From JAFKFH01 sp017307375 (GTDB lineage: Bacteria > Pseudomonadota > Alphaproteobacteria > Ferrovibrionales > Ferrovibrionaceae), in assembly GCA_965229335.1 (NCBI GenBank), contig OZ245874.1, positions 4,960,001 through 5,024,000 on the forward strand: a stretch of DNA of 64,000 nucleotides, in the 5' to 3' direction. Made by a program: the position numbers and the translations under genes. Below are positions 24,198 to 33,021 of this stretch, in pieces (the first letter of the stretch is position 1; each line of letters opens with the position of its first letter). The notes beneath the pieces were generated by a model. It was given only the letters and a program-made list of their open reading frames with translations, searched no databases and had not been told where the DNA came from.

Positions 24198-25991
24198 ATG
24201 CGCGGCAGTTTCGACGAGCGGCTGGTCGAGGGGTTCCGCCAGGAACTCGACTATCTGCGCCGCGCCGGCGCGGATTTCGCCCGCCGCTATCCCAAGATCG
24301 CTTCGCGCCTGGAACTCTCGGAAGGGGAAAGCGCCGATCCGCAGATCGAGCGCCTGCTCGAGTCCTTCGCCTTCCTCACCGCGCGCATCCACAATCGCCT
24401 CGACGCCGACTTCCCCGACATCCCGAAGGCGCTGCTCGATTCGCTTTATCCCTATCTGAGCCAGGGGATTCCGCCGCTGGCGATCGCGCGCTTCGACGTG
24501 GGCCGCGATCCGCTGCCGCCGCCCGAGGGGCGTGTCATCGCGCGCGGCACGCCGCTCTATGCCCAGGGGGCCGGCGCGACCTGCCGGTTCCGCACGACGG
24601 CCGAACTCAATCTCGCCCCGATCCAGCTGATCGACGTCCGGCTGGAGCCCGTCTCGCTGCACGATGTCTTCTCGAACGGCCGGATCGCCGCGGTCATCCG
24701 CCTGCGGCTCAGGAGCCTCGGCGTACCGCTCAATGAAATCCGGCTGGAAAAGCTGCGCCTCTATCTCGGCGGCAACCGGAAGCTCGGACCCGAACTGCAC
24801 GAACTGCTGGTTTCGGCCGTCGGCGCCATCGCCTGGGAGACTCAAGGCGGCAGCGGGTCGCCGCGGCCCTTCGCCCGGGTGTCTGAGGTGGGCTTCGCGC
24901 CCAACGAGGCAGCCCTGCCCGAGCGGGACAATGCGCTGTCGGGCTATCGGCTGCTGGCCGAGTATTTCGCCTTCCAGGAAAAATTCCTGTTCGTCGACAT
25001 CGACAAGCTGGGGCCCCTGCCAGCCGCCAGCGAAGCCGACCTGCTGATCGGCCTGTCGCGACCGCCGGCCGGCCGCTTCGACCTCGACGCCGACAGCGTG
25101 CTGCTGAACTGCGTGCCGATCATCAACCTGTTCGTCAAGACGGCCGAGCCGATCCGGCTGACGCATACGCAGTCGGAGTATCTGGTCCGGCCCGAACTGA
25201 ATGCCGAGGCACAGTACGAGATCCACTCGATCACCGACGTTCTGCTCTCGGCCGCCTCGCAGCCCGAACCGACCCGGGTCGCACCCTATTTCGGCTTCGG
25301 CCACGCGGCGGTCGGCGACGACGCGGTCTTCTGGCACGGCCGGCGGGTCGCCGCCCGCGCCGGCATGCCGGGCACCGAGCTCTTCATCGGCTTCAAGGAA
25401 CAGCGCTTCCGGGCGCGCCGCCCCCCCGGCGAGACGGTCACGGTGCGCACGCTGTGCACCAATCGCGCCCTGACCGAGCAGTTGCCGACCAATGCGATGC
25501 TGCAGGCCGATGTCGAACTGCCCGCCGTCGTCTCGCTGCAGATGCGCCCGACGACCTGCGTCCATCCGCCGGCCGACGGCGCCACGCTGTGGCAGTTGGT
25601 ATCGCAGTTGTCGCTGAGCCACATTCCCTATGAAAGCGGCAAGGAAGGGCTGGCGGCGCTGCAGGAAGTGCTACGCCTCTATTGCCCGCCGCATCGCGTC
25701 GCGGCACTGGAGGAAATCGCCGGCCTGCGATCGCTGCAGGCCGAACCGGTGGTGCGCCGCATCGGCATGGAAAGCTGGCGCGGGTTCTGCCGCGGCGTGC
25801 GCCTCGAACTCGAGGTCGACGAACGCGCCTTCGTCGGCGGCTCGGCCCATCTGCTCGGCGCGGTACTGAGCCGCTTCTTCTCGCAGACCGCGAGCATCAA
25901 CAGCTTCACCGAACTGGCGCTGCGCAGCGCCCAACGCGAGGGGATCTGGCAACAATGGCCGGCGACGATCGGGTCGCGCAACACGATCTGA
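24198..25991 (+). CDS. tssF: T6SS baseplate wedge protein TssF
   Basis: A 597-aa wedge subunit. The N-terminal YLRRAGADFARRYPKIASRL and RLLESFAFLTARIHNRLDAD followed by YPYLSQGIPPLAI are hallmark TssF (VasA/ImpG) segments. It forms the 2:1 TssF-TssG heterotrimer of the baseplate. Its last 37 bases overlap tssG in another frame, indicating translational coupling. Confidence 0.96.
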   Translation: MRGSFDERLVEGFRQELDYLRRAGADFARRYPKIASRLELSEGESADPQIERLLESFAFLTARIHNRLDADFPDIPKALLDSLYPYLSQGIPPLAIARFDVGRDPLPPPEGRVIARGTPLYAQGAGATCRFRTTAELNLAPIQLIDVRLEPVSLHDVFSNGRIAAVIRLRLRSLGVPLNEIRLEKLRLYLGGNRKLGPELHELLVSAVGAIAWETQGGSGSPRPFARVSEVGFAPNEAALPERDNALSGYRLLAEYFAFQEKFLFVDIDKLGPLPAASEADLLIGLSRPPAGRFDLDADSVLLNCVPIINLFVKTAEPIRLTHTQSEYLVRPELNAEAQYEIHSITDVLLSAASQPEPTRVAPYFGFGHAAVGDDAVFWHGRRVAARAGMPGTELFIGFKEQRFRARRPPGETVTVRTLCTNRALTEQLPTNAMLQADVELPAVVSLQMRPTTCVHPPADGATLWQLVSQLSLSHIPYESGKEGLAALQEVLRLYCPPHRVAALEEIAGLRSLQAEPVVRRIGMESWRGFCRGVRLELEVDERAFVGGSAHLLGAVLSRFFSQTASINSFTELALRSAQREGIWQQWPATIGSRNTI

Positions 25992-26992
25992 GGGCGGCGC
26001 TCTACGCCGAGCCGGAACGCTTCGCCTTCGTGCAGGCGGTCCGGCTGCTGGAGCAGCTGAGCGCCAACGGCGCCGAGGTCGGTTCGTCGACGTCGATGCG
26101 GAACGAACCCGTGCGCTTCACCGCGCGCAATGCCCTGTCGTTCCCGGCCTCCGAAATCGACGGGCTGAAGCCCGGCGAAGGCATGCTGCCGCCGACGCTG
26201 ATCGTCGCCATCCTCGGGCTGGCCGGCATCCAGGGTCCCCTGCCCCGCTCGATCACCGAGATGATGCTCGGCCGCATCAAGGCGGGCGACCGGGCGATGG
26301 CCGATTTCCTCGACCTGTTCAACCACCGCCTGATCGCGCTCTACTATCAGGCGATCAAGGCCCATCGGCCGCTGCTGGAATCGTCCCGGCCCGAGATGAC
26401 GCGCGTCGGCCGCGCGCTGCGGGCGATTGCGGGGCTGGGCCGGGGCGACGCCGCCGGCGATGCGACGCTTCTGCGTTTTGCCGGCATCCTCAGCGAGCAG
26501 CGGCGCCCGGCCGAAGGGCTGCGCCGGCTGGTTCAGGGCATGCTGCAGGTGCCGGTCGCCGTCACCGAATTCGTCGGCGAGTGGCGCAACATCCCGCCAG
26601 AGCAGCAGACCAGGCTCGGAGCCTCGGGCAGCGGCGCCCAGCGGCTGGGCCAGGGTGCCGTGCTTGGCCATCGCGCCTACGACCAGCAGGGTACGGTCGA
26701 GCTGGTGCTCGGCCCGCTGACCTTGGAACGCTATCTCGACTGCCTGCCGGGCGGGCCGGATTTCGCCCGGCTGGAACGTCTCGTGCCGCTTTATTGCGCG
26801 CCGGCGCTGGAAGTCCGCCTCAGGCTGCTGCTGAACCAGGATTCCCAGCCTTCGGTCAAGCTGTGCTGCGGCACTGCCGGCCGCCTGGGCCGCACCACCT
26901 GGCTGGGCAACGGCCCGCGCCGGGGCAATGCCTCTTCGCCTTCGTTTCTCCTCAACCCCTTGCTGAAGCCGAGCACGCGCCATGTCCTTTGA
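25955..26992 (+). CDS. tssG: T6SS baseplate wedge protein TssG
   Basis: A 345-aa TssG (VasB/ImpH). The N-terminal ALYAEPERFAFVQAVRLLEQ and LPRSITEMMLGRIKAGDRAM match the family; the rest is beta-rich. The start at 25955, inside the tssF end, was chosen from the position of the conserved N-terminus; longer in-frame extensions into tssF have no family resemblance. The end overlaps tssH by 11 bases. Confidence 0.95.
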   Translation: MAGDDRVAQHDLRAALYAEPERFAFVQAVRLLEQLSANGAEVGSSTSMRNEPVRFTARNALSFPASEIDGLKPGEGMLPPTLIVAILGLAGIQGPLPRSITEMMLGRIKAGDRAMADFLDLFNHRLIALYYQAIKAHRPLLESSRPEMTRVGRALRAIAGLGRGDAAGDATLLRFAGILSEQRRPAEGLRRLVQGMLQVPVAVTEFVGEWRNIPPEQQTRLGASGSGAQRLGQGAVLGHRAYDQQGTVELVLGPLTLERYLDCLPGGPDFARLERLVPLYCAPALEVRLRLLLNQDSQPSVKLCCGTAGRLGRTTWLGNGPRRGNASSPSFLLNPLLKPSTRHVL

Positions 26993-29675
26993 TCTGAAGA
27001 CGCTGATCGAAAAACTCAACCCGCTGTGCCGCAAGGCGCTCGAGGATGCGGCCCATCTCTGCGTGTCGCAAACCAACTTCTATGTCGAGATCGAGCATCT
27101 GCTGTCCAAGCTAGTCGCCTCCCAGCAATCCGACATCTACGAGATCCTCTGGCAGCTCAACGTCGACCGCGGCGACCTCAACCGCCAGCTGACTGCCGCG
27201 ATCGAAACCTTCAAGCGCGGTGCCGGCCGCACCCCGGCCTTCTCGCCGCAGGTCGCCCGGCTGCTGAAGGAGGCCTGGATGATCGCCTCGCTGGAAAGCG
27301 GCGAGCCGATGACCCGTTCGGGCGCCATCCTGATCGCCCTGGTCTCGATTCCGGAACTCCGCGAAAGCATCGCCGAGACCGTGCCGCTGCTGGCGGCGCT
27401 GAGCCCCGAAGCCGTCAAGGCCAAGTTGAAGGAAGTCGGCCCGACGACCGCCGAGAAGGTCGATGCCGCGGCCCGTACCGAGGCGGCGCGCCGCGCGCTG
27501 CAGCCCTCGGCTCCCGGGGCGGCGACGGCCGCGACCGGCGGGGGCGCTCGCCCGGCCACGGCGCAAGGCGGCGAAAGCGCGCTGGACAAGTTCACCATCG
27601 ACGTCACCGCCCAGGCGCGCGCCGGCAAGATCGACCCGATCCTCGGCCGTGATGCGGAAATCCGCCAGATGGTCGACATCCTGATGCGTCGCCGGCAGAA
27701 CAACCCGATCCTGGTCGGCGAAGCCGGGGTCGGCAAGACCGCGCTGGTCGAGGGCCTTGCCCTGCGGATCGTCGCCGGGGAGGTGCCGCCGCCGCTGCGC
27801 AAGGTATCGATCCGCAGCCTCGACCTCGGCCAATTGCAGGCCGGTGCCGGCGTGCGCGGCGAGTTCGAGAAGCGGCTGAAGGATGTGATCACCGAGGTGA
27901 CCTCGGCGGTCGATCCGGTCATCCTGTTCATCGACGAGACCCACACGATCATCGGTGCCGGGGGCCAGGCCGGCGGCGGCGATGCCGCCAACCTGCTGAA
28001 GCCGGCCCTGGCGCGCGGCGAGCTGCGCACCATCGGCGCGACGACCTGGTCCGAATACAAGCGCCACATCGAGAAGGACCCGGCGCTGACCCGCCGCTTC
28101 CAGGTGGTCAAGGTGCCCGAGCCCGACGAGGCGACCGCGATCGCGATGCTGCGCGGCATCACCCCGTCGCTGGAAAAGCATCATGGCGTCGCCATCCGCG
28201 AAAGCGGCATTGCCGCCGCCGTCCGCCTGTCGATGCGCTACATCGAGGGCCGGCAATTGCCCGACAAGGCGGTCGCCGTGCTCGATACCGCCTGCGCCCG
28301 CGTGGCACTGGGCCAGTCGGCGGCACCGCCGACGCTGGAAAGCGTGCTGCAGGACCTGCGCATCGTCGGCGACGAGCGGCGCGCGGTGACGCGCCAGATC
28401 GAACTCGGCCTCGGCGACGACGATACCCAGGCACTGGCCGCCAAGCTCGACGCCGAACTGGCCGATCTCGAAGTCCAGCGCGCGGCGCTGGCCAAGCGGC
28501 ATGAGGAAGAGGCCGGCATCGTCAAGAGCATCCTGGAGGAGGAAGCCAAGCTGAAGCCGCCGGCGGAAGGCGAGCAGGCAGCGGCACCCGACATGGCGGC
28601 GCTGACCGACCTGCGGGCCCGGCTCGCCGCGATGCAGGGCGAACAGCCGCTGGTTCCGGTCGCGGTCGACGAGGCGGTCGTCTCCGAGGTGATCGCCGGC
28701 TGGACCGGCATCCCGATGGGCAAGCTGCGCTCGGGCGAAGTCTCGACGCTGATGCAGCTCGAAGAGAAGCTGGCCGAACGGGTGATCGGCCAGCGCGACG
28801 GCATCGACGCGATCAGCCGCGCGATCCGCATCTCGGCCGCCAAGCTCGCCGCCCCCGAGAAGCCGATCGGCGTGTTCCTGCTGGTCGGCCCCTCGGGCGT
28901 CGGCAAGACCGAAACGGCGCTGGCGCTGGCCGACCTGCTCTACGGCGGCGAGAACCGCATCGTCACCATCAACATGTCGGAATATCAGGAAGGCCATTCG
29001 GTCTCGAAGCTGAAAGGCGCGCCGGCCGGCTATGTCGGCTACGGCCAGGGCGGCATCCTCACCGAGGCCGTGCGCCACAACCCCTACACCGTCGTCCTGC
29101 TCGACGAGTTCGAGAAGGCGCATCCGGAGGTGTGGGAGCTGTTCTACCAGGTGTTCGACAAGGGCTCGCTGGAGGATTCGGAAGGCACGACCGTCTCGTT
29201 CCGCAACGCCCTTATCCTGCTGACCTCGAACCTGGCCCAGGACGTCATCACCGATGCCTGCGTCGAGGGGGCGGAAAAGCAGCCGAGCCTCGAAGAGCTG
29301 AACGAGATGATGCGCCCGCATCTGGTCCAGCACTTCAAGCCGGCACTGGTCGGCCGCATGACGGTCATCCCCTATCGCCCGCTGTCGGAGGCCGAGACCC
29401 GTTCGATCGCCGCGCTGAAGCTGAAGAAGATCCAGCGGCGGATGGGCGAGCAGCATCGCGCCGAACTGCAGCTGACCCCGGCCGTGCTGGACAATATCGT
29501 CGCGCGGTGTGACGACGCCTACAGCGGTGCCCGCACCATCGATCGCATCATCAATCAGATCCTGTTGCCGGACTTGTCAGCGGGCATCCTGGACCGCATC
29601 GCCAATGCCGAGGCGTTCAAGGAAGTCGTGGTGGACGTCGATCAGGATGGGCACTTCACCTACCGCTTCTCCTGA
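26982..29675 (+). CDS. clpV: T6SS sheath-disassembly AAA+ ATPase TssH (ClpV)
   Basis: An 897-aa Hsp100 ATPase that recycles contracted TssBC sheath. The N-terminal Clp-repeat domain (about 10-160), an Ala/Gly linker, NBD1 with Walker A GEAGVGKTALVEG (about 246-258), a short middle domain (about 490-560), and NBD2 with GPSGVGKTETALAL (about 636-649) are all present. The two complete nucleotide-binding sites and the T6SS location distinguish it from ClpB. Confidence 0.96.
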   Translation: MSFDLKTLIEKLNPLCRKALEDAAHLCVSQTNFYVEIEHLLSKLVASQQSDIYEILWQLNVDRGDLNRQLTAAIETFKRGAGRTPAFSPQVARLLKEAWMIASLESGEPMTRSGAILIALVSIPELRESIAETVPLLAALSPEAVKAKLKEVGPTTAEKVDAAARTEAARRALQPSAPGAATAATGGGARPATAQGGESALDKFTIDVTAQARAGKIDPILGRDAEIRQMVDILMRRRQNNPILVGEAGVGKTALVEGLALRIVAGEVPPPLRKVSIRSLDLGQLQAGAGVRGEFEKRLKDVITEVTSAVDPVILFIDETHTIIGAGGQAGGGDAANLLKPALARGELRTIGATTWSEYKRHIEKDPALTRRFQVVKVPEPDEATAIAMLRGITPSLEKHHGVAIRESGIAAAVRLSMRYIEGRQLPDKAVAVLDTACARVALGQSAAPPTLESVLQDLRIVGDERRAVTRQIELGLGDDDTQALAAKLDAELADLEVQRAALAKRHEEEAGIVKSILEEEAKLKPPAEGEQAAAPDMAALTDLRARLAAMQGEQPLVPVAVDEAVVSEVIAGWTGIPMGKLRSGEVSTLMQLEEKLAERVIGQRDGIDAISRAIRISAAKLAAPEKPIGVFLLVGPSGVGKTETALALADLLYGGENRIVTINMSEYQEGHSVSKLKGAPAGYVGYGQGGILTEAVRHNPYTVVLLDEFEKAHPEVWELFYQVFDKGSLEDSEGTTVSFRNALILLTSNLAQDVITDACVEGAEKQPSLEELNEMMRPHLVQHFKPALVGRMTVIPYRPLSEAETRSIAALKLKKIQRRMGEQHRAELQLTPAVLDNIVARCDDAYSGARTIDRIINQILLPDLSAGILDRIANAEAFKEVVVDVDQDGHFTYRFS

Positions 29676-29694
29676 AGCGACATAGGAGCAGAAC

Positions 29695-31611
29695 ATGGCG
29701 ACCGATGAACGCTTCCAGCTGATCATCAAGGATGTCGGGTCCAAGGACCTGTCGTTCGGCGAGCCCGACATCATTGCGCTGCGCCTGGACGAGACGCTGA
29801 CCGGCCTGCCGGACAGCGACTGGGCGGGCACGCCCGCCTTCGGCATGCGCGAGCCGCTGGGCAAGGAGGGGCTGAAGACCCCGTTCAGCGACATGGGCGC
29901 GACCCCGGTCGGCCGGGCCCTGGGCCTAGTCACCACCGAGGCCGCCCTGCCCTTCCGCCTGCGCGCCCGGCTGCGCCTGCCGGTCGATCCGGTCGAGGTC
30001 AAGAAGCTCCTGAACCGGCCGGCCATCCTGCGCATCGGCGACGTGAAGGAAGCGCGCTACCTGCACGGCCAGGTGATCCAGGCGCGCAACCTCGGCGCCG
30101 GATCGACCGCCGAGCGCGCGATCGACGTGCTGGTCCTGCCCTGGCTCGCCTATCTCGGCCTGACCAAGCGGGCACAGGTCTGGCAGGGCAAGACGGTCGA
30201 CATCGTCCGCCAGGTGCTGCAGCAGTACCCGGCCGACCTGACCGGCCCGATCGAGATCGAGACCTCCGGCGTCGACCCGTCGCTGCCGTCGCGCAATTTC
30301 GTGCTGCAGTACCAGGAATCGGACCTCGACTTCGTCTATCGCATCCTCGAGCGCGACGGCATCTATTGCTATGTCCGTCACCAGGCCGACAATGCGAAGC
30401 TGATCCTCTCGTCCAGCAACGGCGGGCTGACCGATGCGCAGCTCAACAAGCGCAAGCTGACCGTCGAGCAGCAGCCCGGGGCCGGCGAACAGCTGTTCGG
30501 CGACCTGATCTCGAACCTGGCGATCCAGACCGAGACGGTGCCGCAGAAGGTCATCGCCCGCGACTTCAACCCGAAGAACGCCTCGGCGACACTGCAGGCG
30601 ATGAATCCTTCCGAGGACAAGCCGTTGACCGTGCTGGCCTATCCCGGCGGCTTCGACCAGCTCGACCAGGGCCTCGACCGCGTCGCCAAGCAGCTGGCCC
30701 GCGCCTTCGCCAGCTACGAGGTGCTGGCCGTGGGCGAAAGCCGCTGCCAGTTCATGGCGCCGGGCGAGATGGTGCAGCTGCCGAACGACAAGCGGCTGGG
30801 CCTGCCGGCAGAACTCGACAACGGCCAGTTCTTCATCCGCCGCACCCGGCACGACCTGATCCGCATGAACGACCAGGAAGAGCCGACCTACGTCAACCGC
30901 TTCGAGGCGATGGCGCTGGACCGCGAATACCGGCCGGCGCGGCTGACGCCGGTGCCGCGTGCCTACGGGGCGACGCTTGCCAATGTCGTCGTCGCCAGCG
31001 AGGGCGCCGCGGCCGACGTCGAGGGTGTCGACGGCGTGCTGATCCAGTTCCTGTGGGACGATGCCAAGGTCAAGCTGCGCGCCCGTCTCGGCCAGGGCTG
31101 GGCCGGCCAGAAGCGTGGCGCCTTCATGATGCCGCGCCCCGGCGACGAGGTCATCGTCTCGTTCGTCGAGGGCGAGATCGACCGGCCGGTGGTGATCGGC
31201 TCGCTGCACAACTCGGACGCGGCGATGGCCTTCGACCCGCATGCCTCGGGCGGCGCCCTGTCGTCGGTGGCGGCGCCCGCGGCTGCCGCACTCGGCATCG
31301 CGCTGGTCGGCGCCGGCCTCTCGGGCGCCGCGGATTCGTCGAGCGAGCTCGGCCGCATGGCCGGCATGCGCGACGAGGGCGGCAACGCGCTGTCGCTCTA
31401 CGACAAGCCGGGTGCCGAGCGGGTGATGATCGCGGCGGCCAGGGACCGCAACGACCTGACCGCGGGGACCTGGGCCCTGGCCTCATCGACGAAGAACGAA
31501 CTGGTCGTCGGCGACTTCACGCTGAAGATCGGCGGCAACTTCAACCTCGAGGTCGCCGGCAACACCTTCGTCACGCTGCTGGGCAACCACACGATGAAGA
31601 TCGGATCGTGA
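29695..31611 (+). CDS. vgrG: T6SS spike protein VgrG (TssI)
   Basis: A 638-aa spike protein forming the trimeric gp27-gp5-like tip on the Hcp tube. The gp27-like part shows FVLQYQESDLDFVYRILERD; the gp5-like OB fold shows QGWAGQKRGAFMMPRPGDEV and DRPVVIGSLHNSD. The C-terminal beta-helix repeats end at GNHTMKIGS with no extra toxin domain, so this is not an evolved VgrG. The N-terminal 110 residues hold a proline-containing segment less typical of the family. The stop is one base from the first cassette gene, which ties the array to this spike. Confidence 0.95.
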   Translation: MATDERFQLIIKDVGSKDLSFGEPDIIALRLDETLTGLPDSDWAGTPAFGMREPLGKEGLKTPFSDMGATPVGRALGLVTTEAALPFRLRARLRLPVDPVEVKKLLNRPAILRIGDVKEARYLHGQVIQARNLGAGSTAERAIDVLVLPWLAYLGLTKRAQVWQGKTVDIVRQVLQQYPADLTGPIEIETSGVDPSLPSRNFVLQYQESDLDFVYRILERDGIYCYVRHQADNAKLILSSSNGGLTDAQLNKRKLTVEQQPGAGEQLFGDLISNLAIQTETVPQKVIARDFNPKNASATLQAMNPSEDKPLTVLAYPGGFDQLDQGLDRVAKQLARAFASYEVLAVGESRCQFMAPGEMVQLPNDKRLGLPAELDNGQFFIRRTRHDLIRMNDQEEPTYVNRFEAMALDREYRPARLTPVPRAYGATLANVVVASEGAAADVEGVDGVLIQFLWDDAKVKLRARLGQGWAGQKRGAFMMPRPGDEVIVSFVEGEIDRPVVIGSLHNSDAAMAFDPHASGGALSSVAAPAAAALGIALVGAGLSGAADSSSELGRMAGMRDEGGNALSLYDKPGAERVMIAAARDRNDLTAGTWALASSTKNELVVGDFTLKIGGNFNLEVAGNTFVTLLGNHTMKIGS

Positions 31612-31612
31612 C

Positions 31613-32137
31613 ATGGCCGAGGAAACCGAGGAAGCCGGAAACACCGATACGTCCCAATGGGGCAACGTCGACGATGCCTATACCGGGAACAACGACGTCG
31701 GCAAGGCGCGTCAACTCGGCGACGACTTCTGGCAGATCCAGACCGCGCAGGCCAAGTACTGGGACTCGCCTTATACGATGTCGAATCTGCATGCCGAAGA
31801 GAGCATGCTGATCCAGGCCGGCGCGCTGGCCACCGGCTATGTCGAGAACTCGTCGCTGGCCGCCGCGCTGATCGGCATCAGCTTCGAGTTCAAGACACCG
31901 GCCGTCATCACGGTCGACATGATTCCGGGCTCGAAGATTGAGGTCGACATCATGAAGGCCGAGGCCACGACCAACAAGGCATGGCTGAAACTCGGCCATA
32001 TCAAGGCCAACGATGCTCTGGAAGCCGAGGAACTGCTGTCGGAATGCAAGGCCGCGGTCTCGGAAATGCAGACCAAACTGGCCGGGCTGAAGAGCGGTGC
32101 GGCGGAATCGACGATCGCCGAGGCCATTCGGATCTGA
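31613..32137 (+). CDS. Cassette 1 protein A (A1), unknown small T6SS-linked protein
   Basis: A 174-aa protein of no recognised family. Residues about 18-30 read GNVDDAYTGNNDVG, shared with A2; a beta-like core contains DMIPGSKIEVD and ATTNKAWLKL, equivalent to PGxKIxYD and TNxAYxNS in A3-A5; the last 45 residues are helical (LLSECKAAVSEMQTKLAGL). No signal peptide, membrane helix or toxin motif is seen. The start is one base after the vgrG stop, so it is coupled to the spike gene. Proposed to act with B1, C1 and the adaptor D1. Confidence 0.8.
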   Translation: MAEETEEAGNTDTSQWGNVDDAYTGNNDVGKARQLGDDFWQIQTAQAKYWDSPYTMSNLHAEESMLIQAGALATGYVENSSLAAALIGISFEFKTPAVITVDMIPGSKIEVDIMKAEATTNKAWLKLGHIKANDALEAEELLSECKAAVSEMQTKLAGLKSGAAESTIAEAIRI

Positions 32138-32150
32138 GGAGGCTGGTGTC

Positions 32151-32576
32151 ATGAGCGATGAAGGTACGGAAGTCGAGATCGATCGCGAGGACAATTTCCG
32201 GGCATTGTGGGCCAATGCCTATGCCGAGTACGGCCCGGCCAACACGACGATGGATTTCCTCGCCTCGCTCGAGGGCCAGATCGTCGCCAGCCTGGCGTTC
32301 TCGACCTCGGCGATCGGGGTGCAGATCGATACCTGCCTCGGCGCGATGGGCGTCGAGGTCGACGCGGGCAACAGCTTTGCCATGCACGGTCTGCATCTGC
32401 AGAACACCGAGGCGGAACTGGAGGCGGTCTGCAACGAGGCCGAGGCTGCCTTGTCCAAGGCGTCCGCCAGCGTGATTTCCACGCATTCCGATGTCAGCCA
32501 GCTCAAGAGCACCGTCGATTATCTCGAAAGCGGCGGCGCATGGCTCAACGGCATGGCGATGATCGCCAATCTCTGA
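32151..32576 (+). CDS. Cassette 1 protein B (B1), unknown small T6SS-linked protein
   Basis: A 141-aa acidic protein with no recognised family. The motif EIDREDNFRALW near the start corresponds to ISRDDSFEAFW in B2 and TINREK in B4/B5. The middle is alternating hydrophobic (LEGQIVASLAFSTSAIGVQI) and the C-terminus helical, ending STVDYLESGGAWLNGMAMIA, almost the same ending as B2. GAGGAGG lies before ATG 32151, which is 13 bp after A1. Confidence 0.8.
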   Translation: MSDEGTEVEIDREDNFRALWANAYAEYGPANTTMDFLASLEGQIVASLAFSTSAIGVQIDTCLGAMGVEVDAGNSFAMHGLHLQNTEAELEAVCNEAEAALSKASASVISTHSDVSQLKSTVDYLESGGAWLNGMAMIANL

Positions 32577-32594
32577 CGGGCAGGAGGACGCATC

Positions 32595-33014
32595 ATGACC
32601 AATACCTACACACTCGGCGCCCCGCTGTTCGGCATGACCGCCTACAATGCCGACTCGTTCATGCTGAAGGCCGACGCCACGGCGTCGAGCTATGCGGCCA
32701 ACACCACCGGCAAGCTCTACTTCGCCGCCGAGTTCGCCGCGACGCTGGCCGGGGTGACGGTCAACCTGAACGCCCCGCCGGTCATCGCCATCGAAGCGAA
32801 GTTGAATTTCAAGGCCGAATGGAAGGACGGCGAGTTCCAGTTCTCCGAGACGGTCGCCAACAACGAAGCCGCGAAAGCGACGGCAACGCTGCAGAAGACC
32901 AGAAGCATGTTGAGCGACATGAAGGCCAAGATGACCGACATCGAGGACAACGTCACCGAGTTGAACAACCACGCCGATACGGTTCGCCTCTACGGCGCCC
33001 TGATGGAAGCCTGA
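32595..33014 (+). CDS. Cassette 1 protein C (C1), unknown small T6SS-linked protein
   Basis: A 139-aa protein. N-terminal YTLGAPLFGMTAYNADSF parallels the GMTFYT motif of C2-C5; a beta-like middle (FAATLAGVTVNLNAPPVIAI) is followed by about 55 helical residues (TLQKTRSMLSDMKAKMTDIE). No known domain, signal peptide or membrane helix. AGGAGG seven bases before the ATG; seven bases separate it from D1. Confidence 0.8.
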   Translation: MTNTYTLGAPLFGMTAYNADSFMLKADATASSYAANTTGKLYFAAEFAATLAGVTVNLNAPPVIAIEAKLNFKAEWKDGEFQFSETVANNEAAKATATLQKTRSMLSDMKAKMTDIEDNVTELNNHADTVRLYGALMEA

Positions 33015-33021
33015 GCACCGC

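Noticed and set aside
27111..29456. A 781-codon open frame opposite clpV, and similar long antisense frames opposite pckG, tssM and the D genes
   Set aside because: They mirror the third-position GC of the true genes, lack ribosome-binding sites and have no recognisable protein features.
29695..31611. Evolved VgrG with a C-terminal effector domain
   Set aside because: The protein ends in beta-helix repeats at GNHTMKIGS with no extension.
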